64,000 bases of DNA from Fen-1258 sp947085815 (GTDB lineage Bacteria; Bacteroidota; Ignavibacteria; Ignavibacteriales; Melioribacteraceae), in NCBI GenBank assembly GCA_947085815.1, contig CAMTXU010000022.1, forward strand, positions 1-64,000, in the 5' to 3' direction. Of the stretch, positions 17,108 through 26,119 are shown in pieces. Positions within the stretch are counted from its first letter, which is position 1; each line of letters starts with the position of its first letter. Under the pieces are notes generated by a model. That model saw nothing but the letters and a program-made list of their open reading frames with translations. It ran no database searches and was not told where the DNA came from. Position numbers and translations under genes: made by a program.

Positions 17108-18204
17108 AGTTAACAACACCATATCGTTTTGTTTTTGCTGGCGGCGGAACCGGCGGTCATTTATATCCGGCTCTCGCTGTTGCCCAGCAAATTCGTCTGA
17201 TGAAACCGGAAGCCGATATTTTATTTGTTGGCGCAAAAAATAAAATTGAAGAACACGTAGTGCCTGAATTTGGTTTCCAATTCAAAGCGATCTGGATAAG
17301 CGGATTTTCACGCAGGTTGACCCTGAGCAATTTATTATTCCCTATAAAATTGGTGATATCGGCAATTCAATCATTTGTTATTAATTATGGATTTAAACCG
17401 CGTGTAGCAATTGGAAGCGGCGCTTATGTCTCAGGTCCTGTAATCTGGGCAGCGTCTGTACTTGGCGCAAAGATTATGCTGCTTGAACAAAATAGTTATC
17501 CCGGAGTTACTAATAGACTCCTTGAGAAGAAGGCACAAGAAATTCATATCTCGTTTGAAGAATCAAGAAAGTATTTCAGAGACAAGTCAAAATTGAAATT
17601 AAGCGGTAATCCGATAAGAATAAATTTATTACTTAGTAACAAGGAAGAAGCAGTAAAAAGTTTCGGCTTGGATTTAACAAAGAAAGTTTTATTGGTAATT
17701 GGCGGAAGCGGCGGTGCCCGTTCAATCAATGAAACCGTTGCAGCAAATCTCGATAGCTTACTTGAAAATGGAATTCAAGTCATTTGGCAAACCGGAAAGC
17801 ACTACTATGATCAGTACAAATCGCTTGAACGTAATGAAGTAAAAATATTTCCTTTCATCAGCAATATGTCGGCTGCATATTCTTCATGCGATGTTGTCTT
17901 AGCAAGATCCGGTGCTACTACAATTGCTGAAGTTGCCTGCTTGGGATTGCCTGTGGTTTTTGTTCCATCAGAAAATGTCGCGGCTAATCATCAATACATG
18001 AACGCAAAAGCATTAAAAGTTGCACATGCGGCTGAGTTGATAGAAGATAAAAATTTACAAGTTGAGTTCTTGCCTGTAATTAATGAGATGATGGTGAATG
18101 TAACGAGGCAGGAAAACATGAAAAAAAATATTTCAGAGTTTGCAAGACCTTTGGCAGCAAAAATTATTGCAGAAAGCGCAATCCGCTTAGCGGAGAGAAT
18201 GTGA
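17104..18204 (+). CDS. murG: Lipid II synthase MurG
   Basis: A 366-residue GT28 glycosyltransferase acting on the inner face of the membrane: it transfers GlcNAc from UDP-GlcNAc to lipid I. The glycine-rich N-terminal loop FAGGGTGGHLYPALAVA (about 11-27), the GSGAYVSGPVIWAA region (about 98-111), the second loop IGGSGGARSINE (about 199-210), and the donor-site SGATTIAEVACLGLPVVFVP motif (about 270-288) are all intact. Coupled by a 4-base overlap to ftsW and followed directly by murC. Confidence 0.97.
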   Translation: MKLTTPYRFVFAGGGTGGHLYPALAVAQQIRLMKPEADILFVGAKNKIEEHVVPEFGFQFKAIWISGFSRRLTLSNLLFPIKLVISAIQSFVINYGFKPRVAIGSGAYVSGPVIWAASVLGAKIMLLEQNSYPGVTNRLLEKKAQEIHISFEESRKYFRDKSKLKLSGNPIRINLLLSNKEEAVKSFGLDLTKKVLLVIGGSGGARSINETVAANLDSLLENGIQVIWQTGKHYYDQYKSLERNEVKIFPFISNMSAAYSSCDVVLARSGATTIAEVACLGLPVVFVPSENVAANHQYMNAKALKVAHAAELIEDKNLQVEFLPVINEMMVNVTRQENMKKNISEFARPLAAKIIAESAIRLAERM

Positions 18205-18215
18205 GGAATACAACT

Positions 18216-19595
18216 ATGATGATGAAGACAATAAAAAATGTTCACTTTGTAGGCATTGGCGGAATAGGAATGAGCGGTATTGCAGAAATTCTTCTTAGTC
18301 AGGGATTCAAAATCTCCGGCTCGGATCTCACCAAGACGGAAGTTACCGACCGTCTCGAAAGTCTTGGAATAAAAATTTGCGAAGGACATTCAAAAGAAAA
18401 TATAAAAGATGCGGACGTTGTAGTTTATTCCTCGGCGGTAGTTCTAGAAAATCCGGAAGTGAAAGAAGCTATTGAAAGAAAAATTCCCGTAATCAAACGG
18501 TCTGAGATGCTTGCCGAATGTATGAGAATGAAATACGGAATTGGAATTGCAGGCACTCATGGAAAGACCACAACAACTTCAATGGTTGGATTGGTATTAA
18601 CCGAAGCCGGGATTGATCCAACAATTATAGTTGGCGGAAAATTAAGTTCACTCGGCGGAACTAATGCTCGCCTCGGAGCCGGAGATTACATTGTAGTAGA
18701 AGCTGACGAATTCGATAGAACATTTCTAAAATTAACTCCAACAATTGCCGCACTAACAACATTAGAAAGAGAACACTTAGATACTTATAAAGATCTTGAC
18801 GACATCAAATCTGCATTTGTAGAATTTGCAAACAAGGTTCCATTCTTCGGTTTTGTTGTTTTATGTTTGGATGAGCCGGCTCTTCAAGATGTTATTCCGC
18901 AGATCAATAAGAAAATTTTAACTTACGGTTTATCACCTCAAGCTGACGTACGAGCTGCTAATATTGCGCATTCCGAAAACCATTCTGAGTTTAGTGTAGT
19001 TTATCTCGGAAAAGATCTTGGAAAAATTCGCATTAATATTCCTGGACTGCACAACATCAAAAATTCTCTCGTAGCAGTAACAATTGCTAAGGAGATGGGT
19101 GTAGAGTTCGGTGTAATTAAAAGCGCGCTTGAGTCTTTCACCGGAGTGTACCGCCGCTTCGAAACAAAATATAATAACGATGTTATGGTTGTTGATGATT
19201 ACGGTCATCACCCGACCGAAATAAATGTAACACTTGATGGAATTCGGCGCGGATGGAACAGAAGATTGGTAGCAGTTTTTCAACCTCATCTTTTTTCACG
19301 CACACAAGATTTTTATGCAGAGTTCGGAAGATCATTTCTGAACTCAGACGTTTTTATTTGTACAGATGTTTATCCTGCAAGAGAAAAACCAATTGAAGGA
19401 ATTAACGGTGAACTGATTGCAAACAGTGCAAAACAGTTTGGTCATAAGAATGTCTATTATGAACCGGATAAGACCAAAATACCTGCACTGTTACAGAATA
19501 TTTATCAGAGAGGGGACATAATCATAACCTTGGGCGCGGGGGATATCTGGAAGTACGGCGAAAAATTTGTAGAACTATTAAAAGTGAAAAAATAA
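18216..19595 (+). CDS. murC: UDP-MurNAc:L-alanine ligase MurC
   Basis: A Mur ligase of about 459 residues that attaches the first stem-peptide residue. It opens with VHFVGIGGIGMSGIAEIL, has the ATP loop GIAGTHGKTTTTSM, EADEFDRTFLKL and the C-terminal DDYGHHPTEI motif, all MurC-specific. The frame is open from a GTG at 18201, but the ATG at 18216 is preferred: a GAGGA ribosome binding site at 18203-18207 lies 8 bases before it. murB, which often follows murC, is not here; ftsQ comes next. Confidence 0.96.
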   Translation: MMMKTIKNVHFVGIGGIGMSGIAEILLSQGFKISGSDLTKTEVTDRLESLGIKICEGHSKENIKDADVVVYSSAVVLENPEVKEAIERKIPVIKRSEMLAECMRMKYGIGIAGTHGKTTTTSMVGLVLTEAGIDPTIIVGGKLSSLGGTNARLGAGDYIVVEADEFDRTFLKLTPTIAALTTLEREHLDTYKDLDDIKSAFVEFANKVPFFGFVVLCLDEPALQDVIPQINKKILTYGLSPQADVRAANIAHSENHSEFSVVYLGKDLGKIRINIPGLHNIKNSLVAVTIAKEMGVEFGVIKSALESFTGVYRRFETKYNNDVMVVDDYGHHPTEINVTLDGIRRGWNRRLVAVFQPHLFSRTQDFYAEFGRSFLNSDVFICTDVYPAREKPIEGINGELIANSAKQFGHKNVYYEPDKTKIPALLQNIYQRGDIIITLGAGDIWKYGEKFVELLKVKK

Positions 19596-19598
19596 TTG

Positions 19599-20393
19599 AT
19601 GTCAAAATTTGCAAAAATATTGAGCGTATCATTCCTGATGCTTGTTACCGGGTTGATGATTTATCTCTCGATCGGACTGAAGTCTGGAAATGAAAACAAG
19701 ATTAAATTTATTTCACTTGAGGGAAACATTCATCTCTCAAAAGAGCAATACTTAAATTTTGCCAATTTGGTGGACAGAACAACTTATGAAAATTTATCTC
19801 TTCAAATAATTAAGGATAGAATCGAAAAACACCCATACGTTAAACAAGCCGATGTTCATTTTGAAAGTAAAGGAAGAGCGGCAATAAGAATTACGGAAAA
19901 AATTTTTGATTCTGTGCTAATAGACAGCAGCCGACAATACATCATAACTGACAACTTACAATTGTTGCCGGTTCTTCCTGAAACCATAAGAATTGATTAT
20001 CCGGTAATATCAAACGCTTTCATTGGCGGCGGATTGAAAATTTTATCGTCAATGAAAAAAAATCTTGACATCGTAACTGCATCAAAAATTATTTCAACAG
20101 TTCGATTGCTCAACCCGGAATTGGAAAAAGATTTTTCATCAATTGATCTGCAGAACGGCGGAGAAATTCTTTTTTATCTATCATCGGCAAATTACCCGGT
20201 GAAAATCGGTCGCGGAAACGAAATCAAAAAAGTGATCTACTTTAATAACCTTTGGAATTTTTTGAAAGGAAAAGAAATAAATAACTACATGGAGTATGTG
20301 GATTTGCGCTACGGAGGACATGTATATCTAGGGATAATTGACTCGACTAACGGGTTAGTTAAGAATATTGACGAGGGCCATAAGAAATCATGA
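19599..20393 (+). CDS. ftsQ: Cell division protein FtsQ
   Basis: A bitopic membrane protein of about 264 residues: short cytoplasmic N terminus, one transmembrane helix (about 7-25), then a POTRA-like domain recognisable from FISLEGNIHLSKEQYL (about 37-52) and IKDRIEKHPYVKQADVHFES, followed by the RITEKIFDSVL strand typical of FtsQ/DivIB. FtsQ recruits FtsL/FtsB to the divisome. A TTG directly before the ATG extends the frame by one codon; ATG is preferred. Weak sequence conservation is normal here; position between murC and ftsA makes the call secure. Confidence 0.9.
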   Translation: MSKFAKILSVSFLMLVTGLMIYLSIGLKSGNENKIKFISLEGNIHLSKEQYLNFANLVDRTTYENLSLQIIKDRIEKHPYVKQADVHFESKGRAAIRITEKIFDSVLIDSSRQYIITDNLQLLPVLPETIRIDYPVISNAFIGGGLKILSSMKKNLDIVTASKIISTVRLLNPELEKDFSSIDLQNGGEILFYLSSANYPVKIGRGNEIKKVIYFNNLWNFLKGKEINNYMEYVDLRYGGHVYLGIIDSTNGLVKNIDEGHKKS

Positions 20394-21631
20394 AAAAAAA
20401 TATTATAGCCGGACTCGATCTTGGCACAACAAAAGTTTGCGCAGTGATTGCAGAGCAAGTTGATAATAATCTAAACATACTTGGATTTGGTGTTGCACCT
20501 TCGGAAGGATTAAACCGCGGGTTGGTTGCAAACATCTCTAAAACTGCCGAGGCTATTACTGAAGCGATGAACATTGCTCTGAATAGAGCCGGTCTGCAAG
20601 TTAAAGAAGTAAACGTAGGTGTTGCCGGTGAACACATAACAAGTTTGCGCCATAGAAATTATGTAACTATAAGCAATCCTGAAAAGGAGATTAACCAGCA
20701 AGATTTAGACAGACTTCGTGCCGATGTTCAGACAATTCGAATTCCATCTGACCGACAAATTCTTCACATTATTCCCGAAGAATATTCTGTTGATCATCAA
20801 GGCGGCATTGATGATCCGATTGGCATGTGCGGTTCGCGTCTCGAAGCAGTTAATCATGTAGTGCTCGCATCTATTCCGGCAATTCAGAATATTAAAAAAT
20901 CTGTAGAACGCGCCGGATACTTTGTTAAAGATTACGTTCTTCAGCCAATCGCATCGAGCTTTGCAGTTTTAGAAGACAATGAAAAAGATTTAGGTGTACT
21001 GTTGATTGATATCGGCGGCGGTACTACCGATATAGCAATTTTTCACCGCAAGTCGATTAAACATACAAAAGTTATTGGCGTAGCAGGTAACCAGGTTACA
21101 AATGATATTCGCGAAACACTTGGTATTGTTACTGCTGATGCGGAAAAATTAAAAAAAGAACATGGCTACGCAACAGAACATGCAATCATCAGAGAAGAAG
21201 ATATTTTTATTAGAGGCGTTGGCGGAAGAGGCAATGTGAAAATTCCATTATCACTTCTTACACAAATTATCAGCGTAAGAATGAAAGAATTGTTTTCAAT
21301 TATTGATAACGAGCTTCGCCACGCGGGATTTAAAAATAAAATAAAAGCAGGAGTTGTTCTTACCGGAGGCGGCTCGCTCCTTAAAGGATGCACCGAATTG
21401 GCTGAAGAAGTTTTTGGAATGCCCGCCCGCATTGGTGTACCGCTCGATCTCGGTTCCGGGCTATCCAATGAAGTTGAAAGTCCGGAATTTGCAACTGTAG
21501 CCGGATTGATTCGTGGAATTCCCGGAAGCAGATCTGAACAATTTACAACAGTAAAGACAACCGGTAAGGAAAATAAATTAAATCTTGGTAAGACTTTTAA
21601 AAGAATACAAGAATTCTTTGACAAACTATAA
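20390..21631 (+). CDS. ftsA: Cell division protein FtsA
   Basis: A 413-residue actin-like ATPase that tethers FtsZ filaments to the membrane. Phosphate-1 motif IAGLDLGTTKVCAVIAE (about 4-20), the SHS2/1C domain with VNVGVAGEHITSL (about 71-83), phosphate-2 LLIDIGGGTTDIAIF (about 204-218), and the adenosine motif GVVLTGGGSLLKG (about 318-330) are visible. The C terminus ends in a probable amphipathic membrane-targeting helix, KTFKRIQEFFDKL. It overlaps ftsQ by 4 bases and is 25 bases before ftsZ. Confidence 0.97.
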   Translation: MKKNIIAGLDLGTTKVCAVIAEQVDNNLNILGFGVAPSEGLNRGLVANISKTAEAITEAMNIALNRAGLQVKEVNVGVAGEHITSLRHRNYVTISNPEKEINQQDLDRLRADVQTIRIPSDRQILHIIPEEYSVDHQGGIDDPIGMCGSRLEAVNHVVLASIPAIQNIKKSVERAGYFVKDYVLQPIASSFAVLEDNEKDLGVLLIDIGGGTTDIAIFHRKSIKHTKVIGVAGNQVTNDIRETLGIVTADAEKLKKEHGYATEHAIIREEDIFIRGVGGRGNVKIPLSLLTQIISVRMKELFSIIDNELRHAGFKNKIKAGVVLTGGGSLLKGCTELAEEVFGMPARIGVPLDLGSGLSNEVESPEFATVAGLIRGIPGSRSEQFTTVKTTGKENKLNLGKTFKRIQEFFDKL

Positions 21632-21656
21632 ATAAATACCACAACAAGGAGGAATC

Positions 21657-22949
21657 ATGTCCACTATTTCAGAAAAACGTCCCCGTTTCATTACTTTGGA
21701 AACTCAAAGACCAATGTCGGCACAATTAAAAGTAGTAGGAGTCGGTGGAGGAGGCTGTAACGCGATTGATAGTATGATCGAGCGCGGATTAACTGGCGTT
21801 GAGTTCATTGCAGTTAACACAGATGCGCAAGTGCTGGAAGAAAGCTTGGCTTCGCAAAAAATCCAGATTGGTACAAATGTAACGCGCGGTCTCGGTGCGG
21901 GAGCCGATCCTAATGTTGGAAGGAAATCTGCCGAAGAAGACAGAGAAAAAATTACTCGTCATCTTGAAGGATCCGATATGGTGTTTGTTACTTCTGGCAT
22001 GGGCGGCGGAACTGGCACCGGTGCGGCACCAATAGTTGCATCAATTGCTAAAAGCATGGGTGCGCTTGTTATCGGCATTGTTACAAAACCTTTCGGATGG
22101 GAAGGCAAGCAAAGAATGAAAAACGCCGATGAAGGTATTGCCGATCTTAGACAATACGTTGATAGTTTGATCGTAATTCCGAATGGAAGAATTCTCAGTA
22201 TTATTGATACAGCTACAGCAGCTAAAGCTGCATTTAATAAACCGAATGAAATTTTGTATGAAGCTACCAGAGGCATTGCAGATATAATAACCGTGAAGGG
22301 AATTATCAATGTTGACTTTGCTGATGTTAGAACAGTAATGAGAGACAGCGGACAAGCATTGATGGGTTGCGGCATTGCAAGTGGTGAAAACCGTTCTGTT
22401 GAAGCGGCTCAAAAAGCAATTTCATCACCGCTTCTTGAAGGTGTTTCAATAAAAGGTGCTAAAAATATTCTTCTCAATGTTACAGGTCCAACAAATATGA
22501 CTATGGCTGAAGTAGAAGCCGGTAATAATGTAATCTTTGAAGCCGCAGGTGAAGAAGCAAATGTAATTTTCGGAACCGTCATCAAAGATCAGATGAATGA
22601 ATATGTATCTTATACCGTAATAGCAACCGGGTTTGAAGCAAAAGCAAGTTCACAAACTATAAGCAATCTAAAAAACGAGAAAGCAGAACGTAAACAGATG
22701 GAAAAGAAAGCTGTGAACTATGGCGGCTTCTCTTCTAAACGCGGTCAGATGGAGATTGAGAATAGCGACGACTTGAATGTACCAACTATTCTCCGGGTTA
22801 AGAAAACCAACTTAGATCTATTTGAACAAGGATCAATAGAAGCCGGATTCAAAACAGAACGTAATGATTACAGCGATAGCGATTATTTTACTAACAAAAA
22901 TAGAGATGAGGATGACAGCTCCTCGTTCTTGAGAAAGATTATGGATTAA
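21657..22949 (+). CDS. ftsZ: Cell division GTPase FtsZ
   Basis: A 430-residue tubulin homologue forming the Z ring. The nucleotide site is intact: VGGGGCNAIDSM (about 29-40) and the tubulin signature GGGTGTG (116-122); the T7 loop NVDFADVRTVM supplies the catalytic aspartates. After the core there is a linker, then DLNVPTILR (372-380), a good match to the conserved C-terminal peptide that binds FtsA, yet 50 further polar residues follow, and the very end reads SSSFLRKIMD (421-430), also peptide-like. A strong AAGGAGG ribosome binding site precedes the ATG. Last gene of the dcw cluster; a hairpin follows. Confidence 0.97.
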   Translation: MSTISEKRPRFITLETQRPMSAQLKVVGVGGGGCNAIDSMIERGLTGVEFIAVNTDAQVLEESLASQKIQIGTNVTRGLGAGADPNVGRKSAEEDREKITRHLEGSDMVFVTSGMGGGTGTGAAPIVASIAKSMGALVIGIVTKPFGWEGKQRMKNADEGIADLRQYVDSLIVIPNGRILSIIDTATAAKAAFNKPNEILYEATRGIADIITVKGIINVDFADVRTVMRDSGQALMGCGIASGENRSVEAAQKAISSPLLEGVSIKGAKNILLNVTGPTNMTMAEVEAGNNVIFEAAGEEANVIFGTVIKDQMNEYVSYTVIATGFEAKASSQTISNLKNEKAERKQMEKKAVNYGGFSSKRGQMEIENSDDLNVPTILRVKKTNLDLFEQGSIEAGFKTERNDYSDSDYFTNKNRDEDDSSSFLRKIMD

Positions 22950-23017
22950 GTGATTTACGAATTGTGATTTATGAATTTAGGATTGTTTCACTAATTACAA
23001 TTATCAATTATCAATTC

Positions 23018-23082
23018 AAAAGACCGTCATTGGTTTTCACCTTGTTGTGGTAAACATAGAAATGAAAACTAATGCGGTCTTT
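23018..23082 (+). terminator. Hairpin downstream of ftsZ
   Basis: AAAGACCG at 23018-23025 pairs with CGGTCTTT at 23075-23082, and the stem continues through (T)CATTGGTTTTCA against TGAAAACTAATG with one bulge, giving nearly 20 paired bases around a loop of about 24. The descending arm ends in TTT but no long T-run follows. It is well placed to end or stabilise dcw transcripts; it may also be a repeat. Confidence 0.45.
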
Positions 23083-23152
23083 ATAATTAACCCGGCAAAC
23101 CTCAACATCAATTCACATTTCAAATCCACTCAGCACTTTAATCACTTCGGGT

Positions 23153-23276
23153 TTGAATTCCCCGCTGCTGATGCTGTCATTCCCGCATGCTTTTGGCGGG
23201 AATCCATTAGTGGATGCCCGATAAAAACATTCGGGCATGACAAGATACCTCGCTGCTTGTGGCGAGGAGGTTCATT
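23153..23276. repeat. Triple-hairpin dispersed repeat, intact copy
   Basis: Three successive hairpins: ATTCCCGC/GCGGGAAT (about 23179-23202), ATGCCCGA/TCGGGCAT (23214-23238) and CCTCGC/GCGAGG (about 23248-23268), ending GGAGGTTCATT. A second copy, starting from the same TTGAATTCC, lies at 41266-41501 and is interrupted by another sequence. High identity between the two copies, about 18 kb apart, indicates recent spread or gene conversion. Confidence 0.8.
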
Positions 23277-23556
23277 GAAAGTTTTCTTTTTTAGCACCAT
23301 AAAAAAAGTAGAATAAAATTACACTTGACAAAACCTTATATAAATAATACGTTCTAATTGAAATTAATGTAGTTCCAGACAAGAGGGAAATTTGATAGCC
23401 ATTCTTACTACTTTCTGCCTACTACCTACTGTTTACTGCTGACTATAACTTCTTCCTACCTGCTGTTAAAAATGAATTTCTTCTTGATATATATTTTGTT
23501 GGGTTTACGTAGCGCAACTAATTATTCAGACAGATAATTAATTTTAAGGAATTACT

Positions 23557-24123
23557 ATGAAAAATAAACATTATTTAATGGTGTTTACACTTGTTGTGTT
23601 ATTTAATCAAAATTGTCTTAGAGGACAGCAAGTTAATTCTCAAAATGAATTCTCTAAATCTCAAAATGATAGTACAAGAAATGTATTTCTTTATACAGGT
23701 ATTGGTTTGTTTGAATGGTTTAACTTTGGAATAGGTTATCAAATTAATTCTAAATTTTCATTTTCATTAAAACACGCTAATACTTGGGTATCGGGTGCTG
23801 GTGGAAGTTATGTCTTTCCACCTTATGCCAATGGAATAGGTCTAGAGATAAAATATTTTAAAGATTTATGGATTTTTAATAATGTTTCATTCAATTACAT
23901 CTATTACTTATATGTACCAAATATTTATGATGACACATATGGAATAAAATCTAAAGGAAATTATTACGAGATTAATTTTGGAAACGAAAGGATTCAAAAA
24001 GGACCCAAAGGAAAACTACAAGTATTTTGGTCTATTGGCTTAGGTAAAAGTTATAATAAAAACTATGACAAAACTCTGATTATGCCGTCAATCAAAATTG
24101 GAATTTTTCATAACTTATTTTAG
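23557..24123 (+). CDS. Secreted or outer-membrane protein, unknown function
   Basis: A 188-residue protein with an N-terminal signal sequence (about residues 1-24, cleavage likely near LRGQ). The rest alternates aromatic and polar residues (NFGIGYQINSKFSFSLKH, WIFNNVSFNYIYYLYV) and ends in aromatic F, like a small outer-membrane beta barrel. No family recognised. AAGGA ribosome binding site 7 bases before the ATG. AT-rich, as is the broken gene that starts 8 bases after it, so both may have arrived together. Function unknown. Confidence 0.75.
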   Translation: MKNKHYLMVFTLVVLFNQNCLRGQQVNSQNEFSKSQNDSTRNVFLYTGIGLFEWFNFGIGYQINSKFSFSLKHANTWVSGAGGSYVFPPYANGIGLEIKYFKDLWIFNNVSFNYIYYLYVPNIYDDTYGIKSKGNYYEINFGNERIQKGPKGKLQVFWSIGLGKSYNKNYDKTLIMPSIKIGIFHNLF

Positions 24124-24131
24124 GAGAATTT

Positions 24132-25016
24132 ATGAAACGAGTATTATTAATAATATTATTTTTATCAAATTTTATTTTCCCACATAAACAGCATGTAGAT
24201 CAATATATTTCTAAAGAAGCGTATACTCTTTTAAAAAATCGGTTAGGATATGATATCAGGGTGATGAAAGACAGAATTGGTGGTTTAGATGCTTATTATG
24301 TTGGGCCAGGTCCATGGCAATTAGGATATATTACTACGGGAGCTTGGAGAGAAGACATTGAAGATGTTGTCTATGGATATTCTAACAACCATATACCAGA
24401 CGGAGCTACTTCCCAGTTTTTTCAAAGCCTTATTAAAGCAATTAATAATAATAATGAATATTATTCTAGCATTACTCACTTTTGGTACGCTGATGATGGT
24501 GATAATGTAAGAACAACAATGACAGCTGCCGCGCATTTCATACCACCAAATATTCCTCCAATATTGAGACAAACTTTTATGATGGAAAATTCTTATCAGA
24601 AGATGATTGCGTTTGTTAATGGTGGTTATGATTTAAACATCGAGTTGATTCTTTATGGGTTTCCAACTCGAGCGGACAGTAGTGGTTTTTGCGCAAATCA
24701 AAGAGCAATACTTACCTTCCATTATAATTCACTAATTGATTTGTATAAAAACAAAAATATTTATGTGACCAAAGTAACTTGGCTTTCCGGTGCACAAACT
24801 GTTTATAACAACCCTATTAAATTTTTAGATAGGCACTGGAGTTCTCTTAATAACGGTACTTATTTTAATTTCTTTGATATCGTTTCATTTGAAATACTGG
24901 GAAGGATGTGTCATCTTCTTCAGGACATGAGTGTTCCAGCACATGCCAATATTGATCCACATGGCAATGATGATGCTCTTATACTTGATTATTATGAAAA
25001 TTATTTTTGGTTATGA
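24132..25016 (+). pseudogene. 5' fragment: signal peptide and zinc phospholipase-like domain
   Basis: The first 294 codons. A signal peptide (about 1-18) precedes HKQHVDQYISKEAYTLL, a helical start typical of this fold with an early histidine; HLLQDMSVPAH lies near residue 260. Ends at TGA 25014-25016 caused by the frameshift. On its own it lacks the last helices and zinc ligands, so activity is unlikely. Confidence 0.7.
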
Positions 25017-25098
25017 TTTTTATTGGAACGCTCAAAACACATTTAGTTAGGTTGGGGGTTATATTAACCCATACCAATCATCTAATCCTTTACATTTT

Positions 25099-25410
25099 TT
25101 GATGTATACAACAAATCAAATGGCAAATCATTTTGCAACACAAGGACCACATTATAAACTAAACAACGACTATTTCTGGGGTAATACATTACCTGAAGAA
25201 ATTAGTTATTTAAATGCTCTTAATGTTTCATCATTTGGGGCGCCGACAACTATCAATGGCCCTTTCGACTACAACAGTATAATGAACGTTCGTAATAGAA
25301 TGTTCCCACAAGCAATTAGTGCTACAGCTGGTTTATTATATTGGTTCGCAAAGGAAGCCGATCTTTTACCAATACCTCTAACATATGCGTATGTTTCAGG
25401 AACTTATTAA
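25099..25410 (+). pseudogene. Middle fragment of the phospholipase-like gene
   Basis: 103 codons in a shifted frame, from the first ATG after the TAG stop to the TAA at 25408. It holds the late helices of the domain (MANHFATQGPHYKLNN, with a further histidine pair, and ISATAGLLYWFAKEADLL). The frame stays the same across the TAA into the third fragment. Confidence 0.65.
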
Positions 25411-25446
25411 TTATACCAGGGAGGTACAGGTAATTGGTATGTTCAA

Positions 25447-26115
25447 TTGGGGAACGGTTTTGAGCCATCTACATACCATTGGGAAATAATGTATTCAGAT
25501 GGTGTTGGTTTCTTACAAAACTTTGAAAGCGTAAAAAAAGAAAAAGAAAAACGGGAGAAAGATAAAGAGAAAAAAAAAGAGGGAGATATTACAATTGAAT
25601 CTGTTCCAAGTAATTATTGGTTTTCAGTCGGTACAAACTCATCTACTTTTAGTAAACCTCACAATCCTTATGACTTGCGCGATTATAAGTTAAGATGCAC
25701 GGTTACAGACGGAAGCGGCACAACAAAAGTTTCTAATGAATGGACGGTAGATGTTATTAATTCACCTCCACCTCAAGGGGCAATAGTTGAAAATGACGGA
25801 TTAAAACAAGAAAAATATTTTGCAGAGACAGCAGAAAAAGAATTAACTCCAAAAGATTTTTCACTTGAGCAGAATTACCCTAACCCGTTCAATCCTTCAA
25901 CAAAAATTTCTTATTTATTACCCGATGCAAATTTTGTAACGTTAAAAATTTATGATATGCTTGGAAGTGAAGTTGCTACACTTGTTAATGAGAACAAACC
26001 TGCCGGAAAGTTTGAAGTTGAATTTGACGCTTCAAGACTTTCAAGCGGGACATACGTTTACAAACTTGTTGCAGGTAATTATCAGTTAACCAAGAAAATG
26101 CAGCTCTTGAAATAA
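25447..26115 (+). pseudogene. 3' fragment with T9SS type A sorting domain
   Basis: 222 codons. A Lys/Glu-rich stretch (about 28-45), an Ig-like segment (YKLRCTVTDGSGTTKVSNEW, about 77-96), then the sorting domain (about 139-222) starting FSLEQNYPNPFNPSTKISY and ending TYVYKLVAGNYQLTKKMQL. This domain directs export by the Por/type IX system and cell-surface attachment, and is the best lineage marker in the window. Confidence 0.75.
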
Positions 26116-26119
26116 TTAT

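Larger units (their letters stand above)
22950..23556. other. Repeat-rich intergenic stretch after ftsZ
   Basis: About 600 bases with no believable gene. In order it holds an AATTG-type low-complexity inverted repeat (about 22955-23016), a strong hairpin at 23018-23082, the triple-hairpin repeat at 23153-23276, a candidate promoter (TTGACA at 23325, TACGTT at 23348), and a CTAC/CTGC-rich tract (about 23405-23465) of low complexity. An 89-residue frame at 23047-23316 only reads through the repeats. Confidence 0.6.
24132..26115 (+). pseudogene. Broken T9SS-exported zinc phospholipase C-like gene
   Basis: Three collinear frames together make one protein of about 660 residues. It has a signal peptide, a domain whose GRMCHLLQDMSVPAHAN motif fits the HxxxD...H zinc site of zinc-dependent phospholipase C/P1-nuclease-like enzymes, a variable linker, and a C-terminal type IX secretion sorting domain. 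Lesions: one extra T in GGTTAT at 25011-25012 shifts the frame (removing it continues ...YFW-YDFYWNAQ); a TAG at 25048-25050 and a TAA at 25408-25410 interrupt the restored frame. The sequence around each stop still reads as sensible protein, so decay is recent, or the differences are sequencing errors. Confidence 0.8.

Noticed and set aside
21166..21642. 158-residue minus-strand frame over ftsA
   Set aside because: Shadow of ftsA; Pro/Ser/Arg-rich composition typical of antisense frames.
23153..23276. CRISPR array
   Set aside because: The hairpins differ from each other and there is no regular repeat-spacer pattern or cas gene.
23047..23316. 89-residue plus-strand frame after ftsZ
   Set aside because: It reads through a hairpin and the triple-hairpin repeat; composition is not protein-like and no ribosome binding site precedes it.
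24132..26115. Stop-codon reassignment as explanation for the interrupted gene
   Set aside because: Two different stops plus a frameshift are involved, and all other genes use TAA, TAG and TGA as normal stops.
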